This document shows, in pieces, positions 9,503 through 22,700 of a DNA stretch of 62,000 bases. The DNA is from Strigamia acuminata (Eukaryota; Arthropoda; Chilopoda; Geophilomorpha; Linotaeniidae), in contig OX442318.1 of the NCBI GenBank assembly GCA_949358305.1, positions 172,501 to 234,500 of the forward strand, read 5' to 3'. The stretch's first letter is position 1. Each line of letters begins with the position of its first letter. The position numbers and the translations under genes were made by a program. The notes below the pieces were generated by a model. The model was not told the origin of the DNA and did no database searches. It saw only the letters and a program-made list of their open reading frames with translations.

Positions 9503-12500
9503 CTGAAATGAAAACAAAAAATATAAATAATTACCTTATATTAATTTCTAATAATAAATTGAATTAAATAAATACTCTACCTCCGACTGCACCATGGCCG
9601 GCCGTTGAGTTCGAAGCATGCGCACAGTCTGAAACATGTCCACCACTCCTTCGTATTGCATTCGCTCCAATACGATGCTCAACGTGATGAACACGCCCGT
9701 GCGTCCGACTCCGGCACTGCAATGGACAGTAATGGGGCCGTCTTGACCAAACTGTTCTTTAGTTTTGTGCACTTGACCGATGAAATCGATGAATCCTTCA
9801 CCCGACTTAGGAACGCCTTGCTCTGGCCAATCCGTGTACTGAAATTGCCGAATGGTCCGCGACTGACCGTCCTTGAATGAAAAATCAAAATTCATACGTA
9901 CATGAGAATTTATAAATTATAAACTTCAGGTGAAGCAGAAATGCTCCCACACTTTTCCCCCTTCAGATTAGCTCCATCATACCTGCACATTAAAAACCTA
10001 AACATTGTTCAATTAAATATATCAATCATTAGTTGTGGGAGGTGTTGTTTAATGAACGTTTCTGGTGCAGTTTTTTCGCTCGTTTGTTTGGTGTTTAAGT
10101 TTTGACGATTCGAGCTTTCGTTCTCGATATTTGCGATTTTAATCAATTTTTGTCCCAATTCACCAATTTAAGTTTGATTGCATTGAACGTGGCGATTGTC
10201 AAGCTTGTTGCACTCAGAGAAAATGAAACCACAATATTTTGGCACTAGCTGCAAATTACTTTTAATGATGAGTTTATTGTTGTTTATTTACTTTATTTCA
10301 GCATTATTAGACCTAATGTTAGGCTTAATACTGCTAAATAACAACTGAAATTAGAAAATCATCTACCGGTATAATATGCAGAATGGAATGCGAACTGTAG
10401 TCTTTCCTGAATTTCAGATTTTGTGGTACTTTTTGATTTTCTTCAGATGTACCAGTATGAGATGGTGTGAGATTTTGCTAGGTTTGGCGAGCTTTTGCTA
10501 CAATTTACGAGATTTTACCTAAAGTAAAGTGGTATGGTACAAAAAAGAGGTACAGGTACAGTATCACTACCATGAAATGCGGTACTTTTTAAAAAGTACC
10601 GTTACCTGTACCAGTTCCAGTATCGCTGAAGAAATCCACAAAAGTAGCACAAAATCCGAAATTCAGGAATGGCTAGTGCAACCAATCTTGGCGAATTGGG
10701 AGAAAAATTGATTAAAATCGCAAATATCTCGAGAACGAAAGCTCGCTCGCATCGTCAAAACTGCAACAGAAACATTAATTAAACTACACTGCTCACAACT
10801 AATGATTAATGTATACCGTATTTAATTAAACAGTGTGTAGCCTACATTTTCGAGACTCCCTGAATGGTCGGGCCGGTTTTATTTGGGCCACCACCCACCA
10901 CCACCAGGTAGTTGTTGTGAGAGGCTGCATTCAACTTAAGTGAATTTTTTTAATGGCTGATTTACATGAACAATGTATCCAGTAAAATTTTGTTTCCTAA
11001 TGCGTCTTTCACAACAACTATTCTAGGAACCCACCTGAAAGGCTTTAACACTAATGCAGATGGAATACTAGAACGGTTGTGCTTAAAGACTGCATTAGGA
11101 AACAAAATTGTACCGGCACACATTGTTCATGTAAATCTGCCATTAAAAATTGGCAAAGCATGTTGACATAGTATTCAGAAAAAATTCACTCAAGTCGAAC
11201 ACAATGTGTGAGATAGAGTTGTTGTGAGAGGCTGATTCACCAAGCAGGGGAAGCTTGTATTAGAGAATTCCAATTTTTGGGTCCCCCATCTCTTCATCAT
11301 AATATTGTACTTTTCCGGAATTAATTAATTAATACGTGCACATGCTAAAACAGAATAGGCGATTGCGCGTAACCCACAATAGCCATTCTTTTGATCAGTT
11401 ACAGCAATACAGAGTAAGCTTAACTCTACATCTAATTTTTCTTCCTTCAAAATATCCGGTGAAATAATGGCTTCCAACATTGTATATATTTGCAGAAATA
11501 TGGGATGCTGACCAGTATGTATACAGATCGTATCTCATCAGCGCCATGGCCCCCAGAAAATTTTTTGAATTTTGTCCTTGCTTTGCACTTCAACAAGAAT
11601 TCTGCTATTCTGCTTTTTGGACCAAAAATTCATATTTAGGTCAAAACAATCTTTTCCCCCCTTAAAAACATCCATTTCTTGTCCATAAACAGGTGCACAT
11701 CCAAAAACATACAAGGAGGGTGTATGTTTTTGGATATGCAGCTGATTATTAATGAATTAAAATGTTGCCCCCTGCAGTTCTGCACATTTGAAGTGAAATT
11801 GTATTTGAAAATGCTTTAAAATCAATGTACCCTGGCGTCGGTCACTTTAAATTCGCGAAGAATGTACTGCGGCATGTTGTACTCAGCGATGGGATCGACG
11901 ACGAAATATTGGTATCGCGCCGACCTTTCGCTGGGCCAGTACTGATGGCATTTCTCGCGGCCCATCTCTCTGAGTTTGGTCAGCATGACCATGATGGTGG
12001 AGTTGTGTTCCCAGAGCATTCGCCAAAAGTCGTCCGTGGAATCCTGGAGCGGGCCCTGAGTGGCGATGTACGCGTTGCGATATCGGTAGCCATCGATGAA
12101 ACTGGCATTGATGTAATCCGAGCCGTCAACACCTCGAATCGGCTGAAGGCAAACACGATTCGATTCATCTAAGTAATGTAATGAAAATGTAATTAATAAA
12201 AATGTCGAAAATGTGAATTCTTTCCGTACATGGTAAAATGTTAACTAAACGATTCTTGTGTTTGTTGCACGGCAAGTTGGCACTGACAAATTTGGAGGAC
12301 TGGACTTTGAGCGTGGCCAGGCGCTTGAACTCGAGCTCCATGCCCGTGCTCGTCTCGCCCACTTCCACCTGAGACAACTTTTGGATGTGGGCGTAGAGGT
12401 TGCGAGCGGCCACTTCGCTCACTCCGCAAACGACCGCCTCGAAGAGCGCGTCGTGGATGAAGATGTACTGGTCCTCCGTCTGGACCATGTAGTTGCGCTG

Positions 12501-15500
12501 AGCGCGCAAACACGTCACGTGTCCGTAGATGTCGACCGTCTTCTCGTGCTTGATCCGCTCCAGCATCGAGTCGATGACGATGAAGGCGCCCGTGCGGCCC
12601 ACGCCGGCGCTGCAGTGCACGACGATGGGCCCGGCGTCGGGCGGGTTCACGCTCTTCACGCGCCGCAGGAACGTGAGGAACGGCGTCGGGTGGTCGGGCA
12701 CGCCGTGGTCGGGCCAGGCCGTGAACTGGAATTGGCGCACCTCGCGCTTCTCCGCGTAGCCGAGGCGCTGCAGGTGGAACGTGCGGATGCAGTAGGTGGC
12801 CAGCTCCTGCACGTCGACGAGCGACACGTGCACGAGGCCGTACGTCTCGGTGCCGCGCGCCGGCCAGTACTGGTCGCACTTGATGCGCGTGCGCTCCTCC
12901 AGTTTCGTCATCATGACGATGGTGGCGCTGCGCTGCTCCCACATCATGCGCCAGAAGTCGCCGAACGTCTCGGGCAGCGGACCCTGCGTGGCCACGTACG
13001 CGTTCTGTTTGCGGTAGCCGTCGCAGAAGTTGGCGTTGACGTAGTCGCTGCCGGCCACCGCCTCGACCGGCTGCAGCACGACGCGCGAATGGTCGTAGGC
13101 GATCACGTTGGCGTATCGGTTCTTGGGTTTGTTCACCTCCAGGTTCGAGTTGTCCCACATGAACTGCTGGCCCGGCTCGATCGACTCGTACTCCTGCGAG
13201 AACTTGAGGTTGTCGTTCGCCTTGAGCCGGTCGATGTGCGCGCCCAGCTCCGAGATCGGGATGGGCGGGTGGCTCATCATGGCGGGCGTCTGGAAATTCA
13301 GCCGGCGCATCTCGACCGGGTCGCTCGGGTGCGCCGGGAAGTCGCTCATCAGCGGTTTCGTCACTCCCGAATGGTCTGGGGCTTTCTGCGTCTGTCTCCT
13401 CCTGAATTAATTAAAATCAAAATAAATTAATATCAAAATTTAACTATTTATAGGTTAGGTACTTTTTTAATAACATGAGAACGATTAGAGCGCACACGGC
13501 TCCCAGGATGAGTATCATGACGATGGGCGCGATGATCCACAGCACGTCGCCGCTCTCGGCCGACTCGACTTGCGCGATGCCCGGTTTGCCGGCATTGTCG
13601 CCGCCGCCGCCTAGGACTGCGCCGCCTCCGCCTCCTCCTCCGGTACTAACCCCGCCGCCGCCGACGCCGCCAATGACGACGCCTCCGCCACTTTCGGGGC
13701 GCTTGCTTCCCGGCGACACAGGACTCATGTCCAAGCTGAGCAGGTTCGAAAACGGACTGGACGTGTAGAGGTTCTTCTGCGGGGTGTCGACGACGGCGCG
13801 CACGAAGATGCGGTACTTCTTGCCCGCCTCCAGGCGCCGGTTGACGAACCCGTCGTAGGTCTTGCCGTCGCCGAGCACGAACGAGCGCGTGATCGAGCGC
13901 TGAATGAACTTGGCCGCGATGTACGGATGGTCGGCGGGCGGTTTGGGCGGCGTGGCGGTCAGCTCCTCGAGCGTGTACTGGTCGGGCGCCTTGTTGGCGC
14001 GCTCGTCCGGCACCACCACCAGGTAGTAGTGGCTGATGGGGCCGAACTCCTCGGACGCGCGCGGCAGGATCACGCTGATCTCGGCGTCGTTCTGCACGCC
14101 GAAAAAGTCAGGTTTGACCATGGGCTGCGGCGCCGCCATGGCCGTCGTGACGGTGATGTGCACGGGCGGCCGATACGACTCGTCGGACGGCACGGCCGTC
14201 ACGTTCACGCGGTAGCTGGTGAAGGGCAGCAGGTCGTTGATGGTCTGCGAGTACGTCTCCGAGTCGACGTACATGACGCGCACCGGAATCGTCTGCTTCT
14301 GGCTCTTGAGGTCCGTGTCCACGTACTCTTTAAGCGCGCCGTACGCGATGCGATACTTGACCGGGTCCAGGCGCGGCGGGTGCTTCCAGGCGAGCGTCAT
14401 CGAATGCGTCGACACGCTGTGCGCCTGCAGGTTGGACACCACCTCGTCGGGGCTCATCTTGACCACGGCCGTCTCGGACACGCGGCCCACCATCTGCGCG
14501 GTGCGCGCCACCACGACGACCGCGTACTGGCTCTTGGGCTCCAGGTTGGTCAGCTCGCACGAGTCGGTGAGCGCGATGTCCTTGCGCAGCCACCGGTCCA
14601 TGTCCTCGACCGGCGTGGTCGTGTAGTAGACGCGGTAGCCGAGCAGCTCGGGCGTGTCGCTCGGCACCGACTCCCACCACACGTGCGCCGTGTAGTCGGA
14701 CGTGGCCATGCTCTTCACCCAGAGCGGCGCGGGCGCCGGGCTGCTGGGCGTGCGGATGGCCACGCGCTCGCCGTACGGGCCGCCGCCCTTGCTCGTGAAC
14801 GCCTTGACGCGCAGCACGTAGTCGCTCTTCTCCTCCAGGTTGTCGAACACCATCTTGGTCTCGCTCGTGTTCTTCTCGGACGAGAGCTCGAAGTCGGTGC
14901 GCTTGTGGAACTGCACCTGGTAGAGCACGATCTCGCCGTTGCTGCGGTTGGCGGGCGGCGGCGCCCACGCCACCGCCACGGTCGTCGGCGTTTGGAACCA
15001 GAACGTCAGGTTCTCGGGCGCGCCCGACGGCACGCCGGCCGGCGTCTTCACGTGCTCGATCGCCTCCTGGCCGTAGCCGATGTTGTTGCGCCCGGCCACG
15101 CGGATCTCGTACATCACTCCCTTCTCGAGGTTCTCGAGGCGCTTGTGGTGCGCGTCGCCGCCCAGCTCCATCTCCTTCTTGGCTCCCTCGCCCTCCCGCT
15201 TGCCGTAGCGCAGTCGGTAGCCGAGCAGCGGTCCGTACGTCTGGCTCGGCTTCACCCACTCCATGTCCAGCGTCACCGTCGGTTCCTCCTGCACGATGCG
15301 CAACGTCACCAAAGGTCGATTCGGAACTAATCATAAATTAATGAATCAATCAAATCAAATCAATCAAATCAAATCAAATCACCTCCTCCTGGCGTGCTGA
15401 CCGTCTTGGAACGGCTGCGGGTGCCGTCCCCTTTGCGGGTGTACGCAGAAACCTGCACCGAGTATGTCGTGTCCGGCTGCAGCCCGCTAATGTTGAACTC

Positions 15501-16735
15501 CTCGGCGGTGCCGTCGACCACGTCGAAGCGCAGCGGCTCGTTCACCAGGTCGCCCTGGTCGTTCATCTCTTGCACGTGGATCTGATATCCGCGGATGATG
15601 CCGTTCGCGTCGTTCTCCATCGGCGCTTTCCATTCCACGCGGATCGTCGTCGAGTTGATGACGCTAACTTTTACCCTTCGCGGATCGCCTGGAACTATTT
15701 GCAATACACTACTTAGACCACTCGCCACCCACCATCATCGTCGAGTCGTTCCTTCCCCCACCCAAAATCAAAAGTTCGTTTAAATCGAAAAAAAAACGAA
15801 AAAAGAAAAACGAAAACGAAAAAAGAAAAACGAAAAACGAAAAATGTTCTACATCGTCACTACGGTACTATGCTCAATGTCCTGAGAATAAAAAAGAGAA
15901 AACGTCAGAGAAACTATCCACAAGAGCAGAAGAACAACAGCAGAATGCCAATGCATTCCAAAGAAGAGAGCACCCACTTACACATGCACTAAAAAGCCAT
16001 TTTTTTTTTCAATTATACTTTCGTTTAAACAAAAAAATATTCAAAAATTTACTATAGAAAACAAAAATAAATAAGTTATATCCACATTTCTCATTTAGTG
16101 TTTTACAAAGTGGATTAATGTTGTGAATTCTTGTATATATATATATTTAGCCCAAATAGTTTGTAATTAATTTATAAAAAATGAAAATAAAAATAAAAAA
16201 TAAAAAAGAATTTATACAAAGAGGAAAAAAGATACTTACTGCGTAGGAGAAGAGAGGAATACCCAAAACCAAGTTAGTGAGAAGGAAAAACAAATAGATT
16301 AAAAAACAAAACTCCATTCTAAAACCAAAACTTACTGTCTGAAGAGAATAACTTCAAATATTGTATTTTGTATACTTCTTTTTTTTTTATATATTTTTTT
16401 TTATATTTAATTTAATTCATATTTGTGAGGAAAAGTGATTGGTAAGTGGCTGGTGCCTGCGCGGGTGTGTTTGGTGCAAGAGCTACAAACTTTCGATTAT
16501 TGGAAATTAAATTAAATTAAATCAAATCAAATCAAAGTGCAAAAGAATTAAGTAGTTTTTGCGTATTATAAATTAATTATTAGTTATTAAAGGTGTGTGT
16601 CGTGTCGAAACATGTGAAATGAGTGACATAGGTTTGAGGTAAATTCAAGGTGACGGTCTCTATACCAGCTGCATTCTTTCACCACACCTGCGAACGAACT
16701 CGCAGTTTGTGGAGTTAAAAACGCACGAAAACAAA

Positions 16736-16774
<39 letters not shown>

Positions 16775-19700
16775 ACAAATAAACATTTCGTTTTCTTCAT
16801 CTTTTTTTTTGTATCCGTTACCATTAATTAATTTATTAAATAAATTCCCTATAGAAATATACCGTATCGAACTAAAAAACAAAAATCAAAAAACGAGAGA
16901 AGATATATATATATATATATGCAACTAGCTAAAAAAAAATTGGCGTGAAAGAATGCAGAATCCCGACAGATTCGATTGGATAGAGAGATAGAGAGAGAAA
17001 AATAAAAAAAAGAAATAATAAAAGATTAACAAAAAAAGAAATAAAAAATAAAAGAAAAAATAAAAAGAAATAAGAAATAGTTGAGAGAATGCAACAAATA
17101 AATTCGTGTGGGGTGCTTCGAGCCGTGCAGAACGTGCAGTGAAGAAAAGTGCGATGCTCAAGCTGCGCCAGCAGAAAGGAGTAAAGGATTTTTGAGTTGA
17201 GTTGAGTTGAATTGAGAGGTGGACAAGGAGGATATTCACTCGGACGATTAGCTACAAAGATACGTACCATCCTCGCTGGTTCGCACGAAAGTGGGCTGCG
17301 ACGCGGGTCCGTCGCCGACCACGGTGCCCGCCAGCAGCTCGATCCGGTACTCTGTCCATCGTTCGAGACCGTCCAACACGTAGGAGCGTTGGGCGGCGTC
17401 GGTGGTCACGTGGCGCGTTTTCGACGCGCTACCCGCCGCCTCCACATACTTGACCTTATAGTATGTGATGTCCCCGTTCTGCAGTTCGGACGGCGGCGGT
17501 TGCCAATGAACGCGCAACGAACGCGAGTCCACCGCCTCGCCTCGCACGTCTTGCGGCGGAGCGCCTGGAACTGCCGGGACGGGATTCAAAGGGAGATCAA
17601 AACGGGAAGCAAAACGGAGCAAGTGCATTGAAAAAAAAAAAAAAAAAAAAAAAAAAAACTTAAAATAAAATAAAACATAAAAATATAATCTTAAAATAAA
17701 CTTAATAATAATAATAATAATACACATTGTGCTTATGATTGCTACCAGCATCTCGTCCAATCTAAAATAAAACTCGTGGGCCAAATGAATGGAAAAATAA
17801 AAAATAAGTAAAAATTAAAAAAAAATAAAAAAAATCAATAAAAAATGTGGTGAGCAAATTCCTCAAATGATCCAAACATCCAACATGCCAACTTTTTAAA
17901 AATAAAACAAAAAAAAAATAATAATCACCTAATCATTGAATCGAAATCGATTTTGAGGTGCAAATTGTCAATTATGAGGCAGTGCAGGGGGTTGTGAACC
18001 TCTGAGAGTGCTCAAAGGAGGATACAGTTCGATATGTGTGTGCAAGCTGGATAATTGATAATAATTAATGAGAAGAAAAAATAAACAAGAAAAACATTGT
18101 GCAAAATATTTCGGGGGATTTAAATGACCAGGTGATAATAATAATAATGTGTGAAAAAACAAAAGAGCAACAAAATGTGAATCGTGTATACTTACTCCGC
18201 TTTTCGATTTACCACACACGAGGATGTAATAAATAAACAACAACGAGAAAAAAAATTAAACGAAACAAACGCAATTCATAAATCTAAAACCAAAAGAAAA
18301 AGAAAAACCAAAAACAATAAAAAGAAACAACTTACCTTTGGTTCGTACGGCAAAAGGAATCGCGCAGACTTAATCGTAACAAAAAATGAACAAGAAAATA
18401 ATTTCTTTTTTTTTAAAACGCACACCCCAACCCCCTGCTTGACCTTCCTCTTTTTGTTTGCACAAATCAATAATTCGAGCTGGTGTCAATGCACAAACTG
18501 ACGAAAAATTTAAAATTCAAAAAAACAGACAAATCGAACGGAATAAATAAAATGAAAAAATGAAAAAATGAAAAAGAAAAATCGTTTTTTTTTCTTTCTA
18601 CACACGGGACGGACGTCTTACCAAATTGCTCGGTCTTGACCGGAATGGGCGGCGTGGCCGCCCCTTCGCCTCGCCTCGATTTGGCGGCCACCCAAACGTG
18701 ATACAATGTGTTGGGATGCAGACCGGCCAGCGTGTACGATTCCGACACCGGAATCGACCGATGCTCGCTCTTCTTCGTAAACGTATCGTTCCAATACAAT
18801 TCGTAACTGATTATTGTCTCGCCCGAATGCGCCGGCCGCATCCACGTCAACTGAACCGAAGTCGGCGACGTCGTCATGCTGCGCAGATTCATCGGCTGAG
18901 TTGGAACTGAACAACAACAACAACAAATTTTAGAATCATTATTCGATTTTTGTTTTATTAGAAATGAACCTCCTTGCTGCGTCTTAACTTGCACGGGAGT
19001 GGAGGGCGGACCGGGTCCTATGCTCGTGAACGCCTGCACTCTGATGGTGTAGATGGTGTGCGATTGTAATTCGCTAATAGTCGTCAGTTGGTTGGTGTCG
19101 ACCGTCTGCACGGTCCATGCCGTGAGCGGCTGGTTTGAGTTTGTAGTAAAATAAACCTTGTAACCCTTAGGAATGGAAATCAAAGAGAATTAGAAACTAA
19201 AAAGAAAAGAAATTTAAAAAACAGAAATTTAATTTAATTTTACCATCACTTGTCCATTAGGTTCTTCCGGCTCGTCCCAATGTATGACGATCATGCTCGA
19301 ACTGAGTGGACGCGCAAACACATTTCGTGGAGCACTTCCAGGTTCTGAAGAACAATCACATTTGTATTAGAAAATAAAAGTATAAGAAATAAAGAAAAAT
19401 ACATGAAATATAAAGAAAATACAAAGTAAAGAAAATATCGATCCGCTATTTAAAAAAAGAAAAAGAAAGGAATGATCATCATTGATTGACAACGTGCAAG
19501 ATTTGCGTCAAAATCAAAAATGCTTTCATTTCTTATCTCTTATCTTCTTTAAAAATTGGACAAAGTTGGACAAAGACGTTGCAAATCCAGGTGCTTTTAC
19601 GCCTGACCGACCAACGGTGACATTGGCAACTTGTCCCTTTTCAAGAGGAAGTCACAGAACATCAACTCCCGAGTTTAACGAGCCTAAAATGGAAATGTTA

Positions 19701-22700
19701 AAAGAAAAAAATCCATCCATCCTTCCATCTGGAGTCACGTTCTATTGTCGCGGAGATTTATTGAACTCGTGTCGGCCTAAGAAAACATTAGATCGAATTT
19801 GAATTTGTTGAATGGAAAAGCGGCGTTTATTCTGCCGTTTGTTTACTCGTTTCTGTCTGTCTGCAAATATATATTTGCTCGTATTGCGAGCCACAAAAGA
19901 AAGTGTCGCGTGGCAAATGACCGAGTAAAGCGACAACGCAACTCCAAAGTCCATCTCAGAGCCCATAAAAAAGACATTAACACGGGCAAAGCGAGCCCAT
20001 CTGTCTGCAAAGAAATCTCAAATCCTGCGCAATTAGGTGTAGTACTAGTACTACCGTAGTACTACGGTAGCAGCAAAAAACCGAGATGGATTTAATTAAT
20101 TAATTAAATTAATTAATGAATATCGCTGGAGTTTCGACGGACGTGAGCAAGGTTGTTATTTCGTACGTTTTTGCATAATAGTCGATTTTGATGATCCTTG
20201 ATAGGTGCTTAGCATTTTTTTCTGTGCAATTAATTAAAAGTTTTAGTACAAAAGAGACCATTCTCAAATGATTGCACTTTGATGCATCTGATTAAATTTT
20301 ATCTGCAAGAGAGAAAAAATAAATTCCCCGCTGCAAACAGAATGAAGGCAATAAATGCAATTAATTCCACATTTACATCCAAAAATTAATATTAAAAAAT
20401 AAAGCGGCACAACGTTTGGCCGATATAAAATCCAGTAGAAAATTAAACTAGAGAATTCTTTTTTATTTTATATCGACCGTCAACGATAAACAAAGTAAAA
20501 GTAAAAGAAAAAGAAAAAGAAAATAAAAGACACCGATAAGTAAAAGTGAAAGGGTTACCTACCGAAATTCACCTCTGCTTTGCAAGCAAAGAGTAGGGGA
20601 AAAAATAGAGAAGAGAAAAAAGTGAAACAAATGAATGAATGAATGTATACAATGTGTTAGTAGCATCAATCAATTCAATTCGGTATTACTTGTACTGTTC
20701 AGTATTTTGTTTGGTACGATTAAAGTCGAGATACAGATAAGAGTCAAAGAGCACAATCGATCGATCAAGCGCCCTGCCCTTCCCTTCCCTTCCCTTCCCT
20801 TCCCTTTTGTATTTTCCCTTTAAACAAAACCCGTACTTACCATCGATCGGCGTGAAATATGGACAAGGTTGCGAGTAATTACCCCAATTTCGCATCATCA
20901 ATCTGCGAAAAACGGCCGCCGCTCGCATTAATTAGCCTCGTCGCACGACAAAGCTAATTAATGTGCCGATGCCGAACAATGTACATACTACATACAATAC
21001 TACATAGGTTAGGCTGCCATTTTAGTTCACCTGTTTCTCCCGTGGTCACTACGGCCGGCGTACTGGGCGTACCCCGGCCGATGCTGTTCACGGCGATCAC
21101 GTAGAATTCGTACTCCGTGTAGGCGCTCAAGTCGCTCACGGTGTAGTGCATCGTCGTGATTCCGCTGATTTCGCTGAACTCCTGGTTCGACAATTTCGGC
21201 TTGTACTGCACCACGTAGTAGTTGATGGAATCGGCACCGATGTCGTACGACCAAGTCAAACGCACCGACGTGGCCGTCACCTCGGAAAGACGTAGATTCG
21301 TCGGCGGACGAGGAAGCGCTATCAACAAAATCAATTTTTTCCTTTTTTTAAATTTTCTTTCTTTTCTTCAAATTTTTTTCAAATTATTAAGAAGCATAGA
21401 TTAAAAAAAAATAAGGTATAAATGTCTGTTAATCCGCTGAGCGACGATTAGAACGGCGAAAAGAATGTAGTGTACGAGTAGGTTAGGTACCGCGCATTAC
21501 AATTCATCGTACAAGTGCTCGGTACCTGAAAAAATGTCAAAATATACGAAGCAACGGCTAGAAGGTGTTTTTAATTGTATTTAATTTAATTTTAATTTTA
21601 ATTTGTATTTAGTTGCGTTTTATTTCTCAGAGTTGGTTTACCTTGGTTCTCTCCATGACCAACCGGGTACACGCAGAGCGCGCAAACACGGAGCGACAAC
21701 ACTTTATCGTCTAAAGTAAACAAAAGATTATAACACGTTCGTTCGCGCACGGTTGATAATTCCAGGTCAGCGGATTAAACTGTGCGCGATTTGTGCTGCT
21801 TCACTACAATCTACCTTTGACTACAATCTCGGAATGGACGTCGATGTTGCCCAAGACCGAGGTTGCGATGCATGTGTAGTTGACCGATTCCTGGATGTTT
21901 TGCAGGTGAAGGACGTTCTTGCCGATTGGCGTCTGGTCCTCGGGCGTGAGGTCGTGAAGTCCGTTTCGCCACTTGACGAACGGCATGGGCGAGCCTACGG
22001 CCACACAGGTGATATTCAGGTTACTTCCCGGCATCACTTCGTACGACGACTCAGGCCGGATTGAAAAATGGGGAGGAACTCGCCGGACTGCGAAATGAAA
22101 AGAAAAATAAATAAATCAGAATAATCACAAAACGCCTTTTCAGGCGTCCGTCCTTCCTTTTCAATTAAATCTAACGGCGTCCAATTTCGGAGGAGCCGCG
22201 ACCCCTTTTAGGTGGCCAATAATCTTTGCTCGTTGCAAATTGGATTTTTCTTAACGAGCTCAAAGCTTAGCAAAGTATAGCGAGTGAATACATACAAGTA
22301 GTTACTTGTTTTGTTTGCTCGACTCGTTCAAGGTCGGCCGACAAGATGGCGTGCGCGCACATGAGTAAAGCAAACATTGATTTTTCAGGTGATGATATTG
22401 ATTTGGAGCCATTAAAAATATACCTACAAACACTAATTTCCCCAGAGAAAGCCAAATTGCACTGCGAGCAACCCCATTACAGCTGGCGTGCGGATAAATG
22501 AAAATTAATCTCTACAAATCGACCGGTACCGCCATTAAACCCGAAGTGAGTGAATGAGCTCGAGTGAGGTGAGCTCAGGTACCGTCCCATCTCCCCATTT
22601 TCATCTGGTTTCTGGCTCGTTAGCGATACACGTGCATCTCTGGCTTCAATCTTACGTCAAATTACAAGACGGAGGAAAACTTCACCGTGAAAATAATGTC

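Larger units (their letters stand above)
19345..21030 (-). other. LAR intron between FN1 and FN2 exons
   Basis: No recognisable exon. Holds the paired palindromes at 20039-20070, a TTAA-rich run at 20091-20117 and CCCTT repeats at 20777-20807. Confidence 0.7.

Noticed and set aside
12258-13430. 390-codon open frame on the plus strand opposite LAR exon 13
   Set aside because: Antisense shadow of the phosphatase D1 exon, caused by few A/T-ending codons.
13927-15330. 467-codon open frame on the plus strand opposite LAR exon 12
   Set aside because: It is the antisense of a GC-rich coding exon; the translation is Arg/His/Val-rich with no known motif, while the minus strand encodes clear FN3 domains.
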